From positions 310,001 to 374,000 of the forward strand of contig NZ_CP047984.1 of NCBI RefSeq assembly GCF_009931655.1: a DNA stretch of 64,000 bases. The letters are read 5' to 3'. The notes beneath the pieces were generated by a model that did not search any database, was not told the origin of the DNA, and worked only from the letters and a program-made list of their open reading frames with translations. Below, piece by piece: positions 1 to 8,699 of this stretch (within the stretch, counting starts at the first letter, position 1; the number at the start of each line of letters is the position of its first letter). The translations under genes and the position numbers were made by a program. The DNA comes from Pontibacter russatus (GTDB lineage: Bacteria > Bacteroidota > Bacteroidia > Cytophagales > Hymenobacteraceae).

Positions 1-2
1 AG

Positions 3-1007
3 ACCGGGAAGCCTTTTTACCTGATTGCTGAGAGCGACCTCAACGATCCAAAGGTGGTGAAGCGGCCGGAGGTGGGCGGCTTCGGCTTCAGCGCCCAGTG
101 GCTCGACGATTTCCACCATGCCCTGTATGTGCTGCTGGATAAAAAAGGCCGGGAACGGTATGAGGATTTCGGCAGGATGGAGCAACTGGCAAAGGCCTAC
201 ACAGAAGGCTTCGTACACAGCGGCGAGTATGTCAGGTTCCGGAAGAAAACCTTCGGCCGCTCATCTGCCGCCGTGCCTGGAGACCACTTCTTATGTTTTG
301 TGCAAAACCACGACCAGGTCGGGAACCGCGTGAAGGGCGAGCGCCTGTCGGTGCTGGTAAACTTCGAGCGGCTGAAGCTGGCCGCCGCCGCCCTGCTGCT
401 GTCGCCTTATATCCCGATGCTGTTTATGGGCGAGGAATACGGCGAGGACGCGCCTTTCCTTTATTTTGTGAGCCACTCTGACAAAGAGCTGATAAAAGCC
501 GTGCAGAAAGGCCGCAAAAAGGAGTTTGCCCATTACAAATCAGAAAGCGATTTTCCGGACCCACAGGACGAAAACACGTTTGAGGATTCGAAGCTGCAAT
601 GGCAGAAACGGCAACAGCCAAAGCACCAGCCGCTGCTGAAGTGGCACAAAAAGCTTATCCAGTTACGGCAAACCCTGCCCGCCCTGCGAAACTTCAACAA
701 GGCGGATGTGCAGGCGCAAACCCTGGGGCAGAACGCCCTGGTGCTGCTCCGTCAGAGCCACGACCACCAGTACCTGCTTCTCTGCCTGTTCAATTTTTCG
801 GAGCAGGAAGTGCCTTTCACCCTGCCGGACACAGCGGCTTCCTGGAAGCTGGTGCTCACCTCAAAGGAGAAGCAATGGCTGCCGCAGCAGGACTCAGTAC
901 AGGCCGCCGGGGTTCCTGCACAGGCTGCAGCGGGCAAAACCGTTGCCTTGCCTCCCCTGAGCGTGGTTGTATATCAGAACAAAGTAAGTGAAACAGGAGC
1001 TATATAG
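3..1007 (+). CDS. treZ: Malto-oligosyltrehalose trehalohydrolase, C-terminal part
   Basis: Only the last 334 codons are in the window; the reading frame is open back to base 3, so the gene starts outside. The product would release trehalose from maltooligosyl trehalose in the cytoplasm, the second step of the TreY/TreZ pathway. The fragment begins with LIAESDLNDP, and contains the GH13 motif FVQNHDQVGNR (about residue 98 of the fragment) and PMLFMGEEYGE, both characteristic of TreZ, followed by a C-terminal beta domain. It ends just before a strong bidirectional hairpin. No upstream partner (treY) can be seen. Assignment is by recognised family motifs; the substrate specificity is inferred from the family. 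Confidence 0.9.
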   Translation, partial: TGKPFYLIAESDLNDPKVVKRPEVGGFGFSAQWLDDFHHALYVLLDKKGRERYEDFGRMEQLAKAYTEGFVHSGEYVRFRKKTFGRSSAAVPGDHFLCFVQNHDQVGNRVKGERLSVLVNFERLKLAAAALLLSPYIPMLFMGEEYGEDAPFLYFVSHSDKELIKAVQKGRKKEFAHYKSESDFPDPQDENTFEDSKLQWQKRQQPKHQPLLKWHKKLIQLRQTLPALRNFNKADVQAQTLGQNALVLLRQSHDHQYLLLCLFNFSEQEVPFTLPDTAASWKLVLTSKEKQWLPQQDSVQAAGVPAQAAAGKTVALPPLSVVVYQNKVSETGAI

Positions 1008-1102
1008 CCCATATTTAAAGAGCTTCCGCAGCAGCACATTTCATATGTGGTTTTAGCCCACACATACAAGAAAGGAAAAATGGCTGCTTTTAGAAAGCCC
1101 TA

Positions 1103-1148
1103 TATATAAAACGGCCCCGGTCATATATAGCCGGGGCCGTTTTATATA
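1103..1148. terminator. Bidirectional rho-independent terminator
   Basis: Perfect 18-bp inverted repeat (arms 1103-1120 and 1131-1148) with a GC-rich core CGGCCCCGG, loop TCATATATAG, A-run on the left and T-run on the right. It lies between the convergent treZ and ABC-F genes and can serve both. Confidence 0.85.
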
Positions 1149-1164
1149 GGACGCGTACCGAAAA

Positions 1165-3098
1165 TTAATCCGCTATCCTGGCTTCTAGCTCTTCTGCCTC
1201 TAGCATCAGTTCTTCCCATTTTTCCTGCGTGGTGCCGAGCTTTTTCTGCACGGCCTCAAACTTCAGGGTTGTTTCCTGCAGCGCCCCCACGTCGCCATAT
1301 ATCTTCGGGTCAGCCAGCTGCTTTTCTAAGCCAGCGCGGTCCGCCTCCAGTTTCTGCACCTGGTCCTCCACCTCGCGCAGCTGCCTGTTCACCTGCTTCA
1401 GCTGGTTTGTCAGCTGCGTCACTTCGCTTTTCTCCCGCGGCGGCTTTGGTTTTTCTTCCTGCTTCGGCTCCGGCGCAGCCACTGTGTTCTTTTTGTTGTC
1501 CTTCTCGCGCTTCTCCATCCAGGCCTCGTACTCATGATAAGTACCGGGATAGGTTTTGAGTTCGTAATCCTCTATATACCAAATCTTGGTGGCCACGTTC
1601 TCCACAAAAAAGCGGTCGTGCGAGATAATAACGAAAGTGCCCTCGTACTGCTCCAGCGCCTGAATCAGGATGTTCACCGATTGCATGTCGAGGTGGTTGG
1701 TCGGCTCGTCGAGCATCAGGAAATTGGCCTCGGAGATAAGCGTTTTGGCCAGCGCCACCCGGCTCTTCTCCCCCCCCGACAGCACTTTAATCTTCTTGAA
1801 AACCGAGTCGCCGGTAAACAGGAAGGAGCCCAGCAGCGTGCGCAGCTCCACCTCCGTTTTTTTGGACCCGGCCTGCTGCAGTTCCTGCAGTATCTCGTTT
1901 TCCACATTCAAAGACTCCAGCTGGTGCTGCGCATAAAAGGCCATGATGACGTTGTGGCCCAGCTCCCGCTTCCCTTTGATGGGCTCGGTGCCGGCAATGA
2001 TGCGGAGCAGCGTGGACTTTCCCTTGCCGTTGGCCCCAATCAGAGCAATCTTGTCGCCGCGCTCTATATGCACGTGGGTGTCTTTGAAAATCACTTTTTC
2101 GCCGAAGCTCTTGCTCATATGCTCCAGCCGGAAAATATGGCGGCCAGGCTGTGTGCTGAACCTGAAGCTGAAGTTGACCTTGGCGGCGTCGGGAGCCACG
2201 TCCTCAATGCGCTCCATGCGGTCCAGCTGCTTCATGCGGCTTTGCGCCTGCTTGGCTTTGGTGGCTTTGGCTTTAAAGCGCTCGATAAACCGCTCTGCCT
2301 GCCGTATCTGCGCCTGCTGGTTCTCAAACGCGCCTTTCTGAATCTCGTTCCGCAGCACCTTCTCTTCCATATAGAAGCTGTAGTTGCCGGGGTACAGGTT
2401 CAGCTTGCTGTTGGAGACCTCCACGGTGATGTTGGTGGTGCGGTCCAGGAACTCGCGGTCGTGCGACACAATCACCACCGCCCCTCAAAACGCTCCAGGT
2501 ACGTCTCGAGCCACTTGATGGAAGGCAGGTCGAGGTGGTTGGTAGGCTCATCCAGCAGCAGCAGCGAGGGTTTCTGCAGCAGGATCTTGGCCAGCATCAC
2601 GCGCATGCGCCAGCCGCCTGAGAAAGTGGCCAGCGGCTGCTTCAGTTCTTCGGTCGAAAAGCCAAGGCCTTCGAGAATGGCCTCGGCATTGGCCTGCATG
2701 GTATAGCCGCCCAGCGCCTCGAAGCGCTCCTGCAGGTGCGACAGCCGGTCCACCAGGTCGTCGTGGAAGTTGTGCTCGAACTCCACCAGCACCTTGTCTA
2801 TCTCCTGCTGCAGGCTCACCGCCTCCTCAAAGGCCTGCATGGCCACCGACAGGATACTCTCGTGCGTCTCGTAACTCAGCAGGTCCTGGTTCAGGAAACC
2901 GATCGTGGTGTCCTTGCTCATCTGGATGCTACCGCTGTCCGGCTTGTACTCCCCCACAATGATGCGCAGCAGGGTGGATTTGCCGGTGCCGTTCAGGCCA
3001 ATCAGGCCGATCTTGTCTTTAGGCTTGATGTGGAGGCTGGCATCCTCGTACATGGGGCGGCTGCCGAAATGGAAACTGAGATTATTAATCGAGATCAT
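1165..3098 (-). pseudogene. ABC-F family ATPase, split by a one-base frameshift
   Basis: Two adjacent minus-strand frames together encode one soluble ABC-F protein of about 644 residues (ribosome-associated or antibiotic-resistance type ATPase, no membrane domain). The first part (2472-3098) carries Walker A GLNGTGKST, signature FSGGWRMR and Walker B LLLLDEPTNHLD; the second (1165-2478) starts exactly at the H-switch VIVSHDREFLD and carries the second Walker A GANGKGKST, signature LSGGEKSR and a C-terminal coiled coil of about 90 residues as in Uup. The break sits in a run of four C (2481-2484 on the plus strand); a fifth C would join the frames as EGAVVIVSHD. The residual second frame has only a GTG as start. 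Everything else is intact, so this is either a very recent mutation or a sequencing error. If real, the product would lack the second ATPase site. Confidence 0.85.
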
Positions 3099-3120
3099 GT
3101 GCTTGTTTCTGCTGAAACCA

Positions 3121-3154
3121 CAAAGGTACTTAAATTTGCGCTTCTCTTAAAAAC
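3121..3154 (-). promoter_or_regulatory. Bacteroidetes-type promoter of the ABC-F gene
   Basis: On the minus strand TACCTTTG (3121-3128) matches the -7 element TAnnTTTG, with a TTTT (near TTTG) about 21 bases upstream. It lies 22 bases before the ATG at 3098. Confidence 0.6.
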
Positions 3155-3468
3155 GCATCGCGGCGGCGGCTGATGACGGATTTGCTATCTTTGCTGGTGA
3201 GGGTGTCATCTCTGTTCTGATTGTACATCGGAGAAGCTATATAGGCAGCCATATATGCCGCAGGCAGCAATCCGAACGTTCAGAGGCAGTGCCTATGAAA
3301 TAACACAACGTGCTATATATAATGGGACCTCAGTTATATATAAAACATCAGGAATCGCCTGCGAAAGAGGCTTGCCCTAAACAATAATATAGAGGGCACG
3401 TTTTATACTCGTGTGCGACAACACGCACGCTTTTGCCTACAGCCAAAGAGCACCAAAAGCCATACCAT
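3129..3468. other. Divergent intergenic region, no gene seen
   Basis: About 370 bases separate the ABC-F gene from the 2H phosphoesterase gene. Several TATATA-like stretches are present, and TATCTTTG at 3186-3193 on the plus strand resembles a -7 promoter element. No convincing coding frame or structured RNA is visible. Confidence 0.5.
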
Positions 3469-4020
3469 ATGATTGCGATTGCTTCGCTTTTAGACCAGAA
3501 TGCATCAGACCGTGTGACAGACCTCACCAATAAGCTGGAGACGAAGTTTGGTTTAAGTGGCGTCAAAATCACGCCATACCCGCACCTGACCCTGCTTACG
3601 GCAGAGATGCCGGACATGGAAGAGTTCAAGGAGTACCTGGAGCTAACCTGCCTCGAGTCGCGCAAGATTACGGTGCGCACCACCGGCCTGGGGATTTTTC
3701 CGGGGCAGAAACCGGTTGTTTTCATCCCGGTGCTGCGCACGCTCCCACTCAACGAACTGCATGCCCGCCTGCACCGCGACGTGTCTGAAATGAGCTCCGA
3801 GATGGGTGTTTTCTACAACCCGAACCTGTGGCTGCCGCACATCAGCCTGGCGCTCGGCGACACCACCCCTGAGATTCTCGGCCCGGTGCTCGCCTTCCTC
3901 TGCGACTATAACTTTAACTGGGAGATAACGCTGGACAACCTCACCATCCTGCAGAAGTGCGGCAATTACTTTCTAAAAGACGATGCCTACCACTTCGGCA
4001 GAAGAGAGCTGATCAGCTAA
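3469..4020 (+). CDS. 2'-5' RNA ligase/2H phosphoesterase family protein
   Basis: 183 residues from the ATG at 3469; a TTG 36 bases upstream is in frame, but MIAIASLLD fits the family N-terminus better. The two signature HxT/S motifs of 2H phosphoesterases are present, PHLTLL (His39, Thr41) and PHISLA (His124, Ser126), at the usual spacing. Members hydrolyse 2',3'-cyclic phosphates or ligate RNA halves; the substrate here cannot be told from sequence. It precedes the DUF2200 gene by 60 bases on the same strand. Confidence 0.75.
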   Translation: MIAIASLLDQNASDRVTDLTNKLETKFGLSGVKITPYPHLTLLTAEMPDMEEFKEYLELTCLESRKITVRTTGLGIFPGQKPVVFIPVLRTLPLNELHARLHRDVSEMSSEMGVFYNPNLWLPHISLALGDTTPEILGPVLAFLCDYNFNWEITLDNLTILQKCGNYFLKDDAYHFGRRELIS

Positions 4021-4080
4021 GTTTGTATATGCGTTTCGGCGATTTATATACTGCGCCACCTATTTCTGGGCAGCCACAAA

Positions 4081-4461
4081 ATGAAATATACTAACTTGAA
4101 CACAACGACAGATCACGATGCAAAGATGGCAGAAATGACCTTTGCATCGGTGTACCCGCACTATATCACGAAAGTGGAGCGCAAGGGCAGGACAAAGGAA
4201 GAATTGCATCAGGTTATCGAGTGGCTAACGGGCTTTGGGGATGATAAACTACAAAAGCTGATCGATGAGAAAGCAAACTTTGCAATATTCTTCGGGCGTG
4301 CAAAGCTGAACCCGAATGCCCATTTAATTACAGGAGTAATTTGTGGCTATCGGGTAGAAGAAATTGAAAATCCTTTAACAAAACAGATAAGGTATCTAGA
4401 CAAGTTGGTGGACGAACTGGCGAAAGGCAGGAAGATGGAGAAGATCTTGCGGCAAGCGTAA
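4081..4461 (+). CDS. DUF2200 family protein
   Basis: 126 residues, cytoplasmic, no signal or membrane segment. The sequence has the family landmarks FASVYPHY, KVERKGRT, IEWLTGF, NAHLITGVICG and IRYLDKLVDELAKG, covering nearly the whole length. The family has no established function. Start is the ATG at 4081. A perfect 44-bp palindrome follows the gene and separates it from the convergent deoxyhypusine-synthase-like gene. Confidence 0.85.
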   Translation: MKYTNLNTTTDHDAKMAEMTFASVYPHYITKVERKGRTKEELHQVIEWLTGFGDDKLQKLIDEKANFAIFFGRAKLNPNAHLITGVICGYRVEEIENPLTKQIRYLDKLVDELAKGRKMEKILRQA

Positions 4462-4529
4462 AAGCAAAGGGCAAACGGATTTAGCCCCACCGTCCCAAAG
4501 TAATCCACGCTATATTACCACCCCTGTAT

Positions 4530-4573
4530 AAAAAGAGAAGGGGCTGTAGAATTCTACAGCCCCTTCTCTTTTT
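4530..4573. terminator. Loopless perfect palindrome, bidirectional terminator
   Basis: Arms 4530-4551 and 4552-4573 are exact reverse complements with no spacer, centred on GAATTC, bounded by A5 and T5. It lies between convergent genes (DUF2200 and the deoxyhypusine-synthase-like gene), the expected place for a shared terminator. Confidence 0.85.
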
Positions 4574-4588
4574 ATATATGATTTAGCA

Positions 4589-5560
4589 CTACATATCCAG
4601 CACTATCGCAAAAATAAGCGGCGCTACAATCGTGGCATCCGACTCGATCACAAATTTTGGCGTTTCTTTGCCCAGCTTGCCCCAGGTTATTTTCTCGTTC
4701 GGCACGGCGCCGGAGTAAGAACCGTAGCTGGTTGTGGAGTCCGATATCTGGGCGAAGTAGCCCCAAAGCGGCACGCTGGTGCGCTGCAAGTCCTGGTGCA
4801 GCATCGGCACCACACATATCGGGAAGTCACCGGCTATACCGCCGCCAATCTGGAAGAAGCCTATCTTGGATTCCTCTGTGGCGGTGTTTGTATAAAAGTC
4901 AGCCAGCTCTATCATATACTGAATGCCTGTTTTGACGGTGTGCACGTTCTTGATATCGCCGCTGATGACGTGGCCGGAGAAGATGTTTCCCAGCGTGGAG
5001 TCTTCCCATCCGGGCACAAAGATCGGCAGGTTCTTCTTGGCCGCCTCCAGCATCCAGCTGTTTTTCGGGTCGATCTGGTAGTATTGCTCCAGCTCGCCGG
5101 ACAGCAGAATCTGGTAGAAGAACTCGTGCGGAAAATAAGCCTCTCCGGCTTTGTCGGCTTTCTCCCAGAATTTCAGCACCGTGTGCTCGATACGACGCAT
5201 GGCCTCCTCCTCCGGAATGCACGTATCAGTCACGCGGTTCATGTGGCGGCTCAGGAGCGCTTCCTCGTCGGCGGCAGACAGTTCGCGGTAATGCGGCACG
5301 CGCTCATAAAAATCGTGCGCCACCAGGTTAAAGATGTCCTCCTCCAGGTTTGCACCAGTGCAGGAGATGGCATGCACCTTGTCCTGGCGGATCAGCTCGG
5401 CCAGGATGATGCCCAGTTCAGCCGTAGACATGGCACCGGCCAGCGTAATCAGTATCTTGCCACCCTCGTTCAGGTGCGTTTTGTAGGCTTCAGCAGCATC
5501 TATCAGAGCGGCCGCATTGAAATGTTTGTAGTGTTTCTTTAAAAAATCTGTTACCTGCAT
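4589..5560 (-). CDS. Deoxyhypusine synthase family protein
   Basis: 323 residues from ATG at 5560 (MQVTDFLKKH); the frame is open further upstream to 5707 but the extension is low-complexity, unlike the family, and crosses the likely promoter region. Family landmarks: LAGAMSTAELG (about 40-50), CTGANLEED (67-75), PIFVPGWEDSTLGN (179-192), IGGGIAGDFP (238-247) and ITWGK with Lys295 at the position of the eukaryotic active-site lysine. The eukaryotic enzyme transfers aminobutyl from spermidine to eIF5A; bacteria have no eIF5A, and known bacterial homologues act on small amines such as putrescine or agmatine. The substrate here is therefore unknown. hslV lies 182 bases upstream on the same strand. 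Confidence 0.85.
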   Translation of the reverse strand: MQVTDFLKKHYKHFNAAALIDAAEAYKTHLNEGGKILITLAGAMSTAELGIILAELIRQDKVHAISCTGANLEEDIFNLVAHDFYERVPHYRELSAADEEALLSRHMNRVTDTCIPEEEAMRRIEHTVLKFWEKADKAGEAYFPHEFFYQILLSGELEQYYQIDPKNSWMLEAAKKNLPIFVPGWEDSTLGNIFSGHVISGDIKNVHTVKTGIQYMIELADFYTNTATEESKIGFFQIGGGIAGDFPICVVPMLHQDLQRTSVPLWGYFAQISDSTTSYGSYSGAVPNEKITWGKLGKETPKFVIESDATIVAPLIFAIVLDM

Positions 5561-5742
5561 AGTTATCTGTTTTTCCGGCCCGCTGCCCTGTCTGGCAGCC
5601 TGGCTCCGCAATATATATAAAATCGTACTTCTGCTGCTTGTTATTCGTAGTTCGGGCTCAGAATGTTCTGAATGTGGATGGGGCGTATTACAACCTCCTG
5701 TTTCCATTGGTGGCGGGTGGCTGCCGCTCTCAATTAACAGAT

Positions 5743-6285
5743 TTAAGAGGCGGGTTTCTCAATTACCAGGTTATGGTTGGTATAGATGCAGATATCGGCG
5801 GCAATATTTAGGGCCTCCCGCACCATTTCCTCGGCCGACAATTGTGGGGCATATTTCTTCAGTGCCAAGGCGGCGGCGTGGGCGTACATGCTGCCCGATC
5901 CGATGGCGGCAATCTGGTTGTCCGGCTCCAGCACATCGCCCGTGCCGGATATGATGAGCAGTTCCTCTTTGTTGGCCACCACCATCATCGCCTCCAGTTT
6001 GCGCAGGTACTGGTCTTTGCGCCAGTCCTTGGCGAGTTCTATGGCCGCACGCTTCATGTTGCTTTGATAAGCGCCCAGCTTTTCCTCGAAACGCTCCAGA
6101 AGGGTAAAAGCATCTGCGGTGGAGCCGGCAAAACCCGTTACTATCTTTCCGTCCAGCAGCTTCCGTATCTTCTTCACGTTGCTTTTGGCGATGTGCTTGT
6201 CCATGGTGGCCTGTCCGTCTGCGCCCACCGCTACTTCGCCGTTGTGGTAGATGCCGACTACTGTGGTTGATCTTATTTTTGTCAT
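5743..6285 (-). CDS. hslV: ATP-dependent protease proteolytic subunit HslV
   Basis: 180 residues, the usual size. HslV is the threonine protease of the cytoplasmic HslUV (ClpYQ) complex. The sequence shows the N-terminal STTVVG with the nucleophile threonine at residue 7 or 8 after a short propeptide, VAVGADGQAT, KIVTGFAGSTADAFTL and AIGSGSMYAHAAALAL, all typical. The ATPase partner hslU is not in this window, whereas in many proteobacteria it is adjacent. No clear promoter was identified. Confidence 0.95.
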   Translation of the reverse strand: MTKIRSTTVVGIYHNGEVAVGADGQATMDKHIAKSNVKKIRKLLDGKIVTGFAGSTADAFTLLERFEEKLGAYQSNMKRAAIELAKDWRKDQYLRKLEAMMVVANKEELLIISGTGDVLEPDNQIAAIGSGSMYAHAAALALKKYAPQLSAEEMVREALNIAADICIYTNHNLVIEKPAS

Positions 6286-6566
6286 AGCTTCGTTTCTTTG
6301 GGTTCTCTGTTCACAAAGAGAAAGCCAGAGGCAGGGAGTGTGCCAAATTGACTGTGTTTCTGAGGGCTTGTTAGCTATATATAATGAAGCAATACAGGTG
6401 CTATATAAGCTGCATAAGCTGCGATTGTTGCGGTAAAGAATCCTGACATCGGCTCGTAAAATTTAATCAGATGCTACAACAGCTTCCGCAGCAAAGAAAA
6501 GATTTAAGTCGTGAAGGAGGATGCTGATTCCTGTTCTGAATACTTCACAGTGGCAGGGAATCTGCC

Positions 6567-7049
6567 TCACTCCTCCAGTATATACCACTCTATACCTGTC
6601 AGTTGCCTGCGCCTGCCTGTATCTTCGGGTGCGTAGTTTTTAGCGAGATAGTCCAGTATTGGCTTTTCATTCTTACCCAGGTCCCAAAGGCCCTGCGTCT
6701 GCTGCATCCACCGGATGGTCGCCAGCCAGCCTTCGAGGGAGGCGCGCTTGTTCTTCACCAGGTCCAGCGAGTGGCAGTTGCTGCAGTTGTTCCGCACCAG
6801 CAGGTATCCATCATCCGCGACCAAGCCCGTGGGCACATGAATTCCGTTCACCACCTGGCTGTCAGGGGCCACGCTCAACGCCTGAGCTACAGAGTCTATT
6901 GCCATGGCGCTCTCCACTACCTGTGCTTCGGGCTGCTGATCGTTCGTAGAAGATTGGCTCTGGCAGCCGGAACCCACCATCAGGAAAAGCCAGAGCACGG
7001 ACAGTAGCCAGCTTTGCTTCCTTGTTCGGGAAGCAACAACGGACTTCAC
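6567..7049 (-). CDS. c-type cytochrome lipoprotein, probable sulfite dehydrogenase subunit B
   Basis: 160 residues from GTG at 7049 (a TTG one codon upstream is possible). The N-terminus is a lipoprotein signal: basic start, hydrophobic core LLSVLWLFLM and a lipobox ending VGSGC with Cys29. A single haem-binding site CSNCH (Cys89, Cys92, His93) follows, and the C-terminus has LTGIEWYILEE. It lies 80 bases downstream of the molybdopterin sulfite oxidase gene on the same strand, so it is inferred to accept its electrons (SorB-like role) at the periplasmic face of a membrane. The open frame runs upstream into the sulfite oxidase gene, but that part is out-of-frame antisense-free shadow coding and is not included. 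Confidence 0.75.
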   Translation of the reverse strand: MKSVVASRTRKQSWLLSVLWLFLMVGSGCQSQSSTNDQQPEAQVVESAMAIDSVAQALSVAPDSQVVNGIHVPTGLVADDGYLLVRNNCSNCHSLDLVKNKRASLEGWLATIRWMQQTQGLWDLGKNEKPILDYLAKNYAPEDTGRRRQLTGIEWYILEE

Positions 7050-7129
7050 CAAGTGTAGGTTATATTTAAATGTTTTGGTCAAACCAGCGCCAGTTATATA
7101 TAAATAAAAACTATCAAAGCACGAATGTG

Positions 7130-8413
7130 CTACCCCACCTGCACCGCGATGCGGTGGCAGGCATTGTTTAAGTAGCCGCCGGGGTTCCAGGCTGGCACCA
7201 CCATCGGCTGCATGGTCCCTTCGGTGTCGGTGGCGCGGGCCCACACCTCGTAATAGCCGGTGGAGGGAAATGTAACTTGTGCATTCCAGTGCTGCCATGC
7301 CAGTCTGTTTACCGGTTTTTGGAGCTGGCAGGGCTGCCAGGTAGCCCCGAAATCAAGCGACACATGCATTTCCTTCACTTCCAGGTCTCCGGCCCAGGCA
7401 TGGCCGCGGAGTTTGAGGGTTTTCTTATTTTGCAGGATCGCACCCGTCTTCGGGTAAGTGATGAGCGACCGCACAGGCATCGACTCAATGATCCGCATGT
7501 CTTTGTCTTCGGGCGCCTTGGCACCGGGCGCAATAGGCCGCGCGGGAACCATATAGCTGCCGTGCGTCATCTTAGGGCCGTCATGCACCTTGTTCCGGAC
7601 CACGAGGCGGTCTACCCATTTGCCACTTGTGGAGGCGGGCCAGCCACCAAACACTACCCGCAGCGGGTAGCCGTGTATCAGCGGGATATCCTCGCCGTTC
7701 ATCGCCCACGCCAGCAGCGACTCCTCCTCCAGCGCCTTTTTTATCGGCACGCCCCTAGAGATCGGCACTTTCTCCGGGTCGCCGCTCACATGCCGGTCTT
7801 TGCCGTAGTAAGCCACGTACACCGCATCCGGCTTTACCCCAACCGCCGCCAGCACGTCCTTCACCCGCACACCTGTCCATTGGCAGCACTGGATGGCCCC
7901 GTTGCCCCACTGGTTTCCCTTGCCAGGCGGGCTGAACTCCCCGCGCCCGTTGCCGCCGCACTCAAGCTGCAGTTGGTAGGTGTAATGCTTGAAGTTTTTC
8001 TTCAGATCGGCCAGCGTGAATTTCTTCCGGGTTTTGGCAGATTCCCCTTCCACGGTCAGCGTCCAGTTGGTGGCGTCAACGCTTTCAGGCGGTAAGCCAT
8101 TGTTCCGGATGAAAACGTTTGCGGTGGGTGTCACCTCGTCGTTGAGCAAATGGGGCGGCGTCTCCACGTTCAGGGGGCGGTCGCTGAGCACTATCAGTTC
8201 CGGGTTTTTCCCTTGCATGTTAAATCCCGAAGGCCTGAGCGTTCCGGAACTGGCTTGCGCCCGCAACGATTCGGTATGCAGGGTGCTTTTGCCCAGCGCC
8301 AGCGACATGGTGAGCAAAAGCCCTTTCGCCATAAAAGTTCGTCTCCCCGAAAGGCTGTTCGATGGGCCTGCTTTATTTCCCGAAGGTTCTGTTTTACCTG
8401 TATATTCGGCCAT
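7130..8413 (-). CDS. Sulfite oxidase-type molybdopterin oxidoreductase (SorA-like)
   Basis: 427 residues. A twin-arginine signal (GRRTFMAKG, Arg24-Arg25, then a hydrophobic stretch) indicates Tat export with a folded molybdenum cofactor. The oxidoreductase domain contains QLECGGNGR with Cys152 as the expected molybdenum ligand, WGNGAIQCCQWTGV, GYPLRVVFGGW and the C-terminal Mo-co dimerisation domain (about 310-420). The enzyme would oxidise sulfite to sulfate in the periplasm and pass electrons to the cytochrome lipoprotein encoded 80 bases downstream. An ECF sigma factor remnant lies upstream. YedY-like methionine sulfoxide reductases are related, but the length and the dimerisation domain favour sulfite oxidase. 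Confidence 0.88.
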   Translation of the reverse strand: MAEYTGKTEPSGNKAGPSNSLSGRRTFMAKGLLLTMSLALGKSTLHTESLRAQASSGTLRPSGFNMQGKNPELIVLSDRPLNVETPPHLLNDEVTPTANVFIRNNGLPPESVDATNWTLTVEGESAKTRKKFTLADLKKNFKHYTYQLQLECGGNGRGEFSPPGKGNQWGNGAIQCCQWTGVRVKDVLAAVGVKPDAVYVAYYGKDRHVSGDPEKVPISRGVPIKKALEEESLLAWAMNGEDIPLIHGYPLRVVFGGWPASTSGKWVDRLVVRNKVHDGPKMTHGSYMVPARPIAPGAKAPEDKDMRIIESMPVRSLITYPKTGAILQNKKTLKLRGHAWAGDLEVKEMHVSLDFGATWQPCQLQKPVNRLAWQHWNAQVTFPSTGYYEVWARATDTEGTMQPMVVPAWNPGGYLNNACHRIAVQVG

Positions 8414-8699
8414 AAAAGGTGTTTATGCTCGCTGAGAGCAGCATTTTGATATATGATAAAGCCATGCTAAATATAAAGCTTTTACCGGAAAGCCCAAAGG
8501 CGGCCGCCTTGTTCCTTTAGGTCACTGTTGCAGGAAACATTATCTGTCCCCTGCCTCCAACTTGACACATCATGCGTGGCGATCAGCAGGAGCGTCTGTT
8601 CTCTACTGCTCTCCGGGCACAACCTGATGCATCCAGTTGGTTTATATAGGCAACTGTGATTTTACTTCATATATGACGCTGTTGCATCACACGGCGTTC

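Noticed and set aside
1534-2706. Plus-strand frame opposite the broken ABC-F gene
   Set aside because: No recognisable motif; the minus strand has all ABC-F motifs. The plus-strand frame only exists because the other strand is GC-rich coding DNA.
7050-7298. N-terminal extension of the cytochrome gene into the sulfite oxidase gene
   Set aside because: The extension overlaps the preceding gene in another frame, whereas a GTG at 7049 gives a proper lipoprotein signal.
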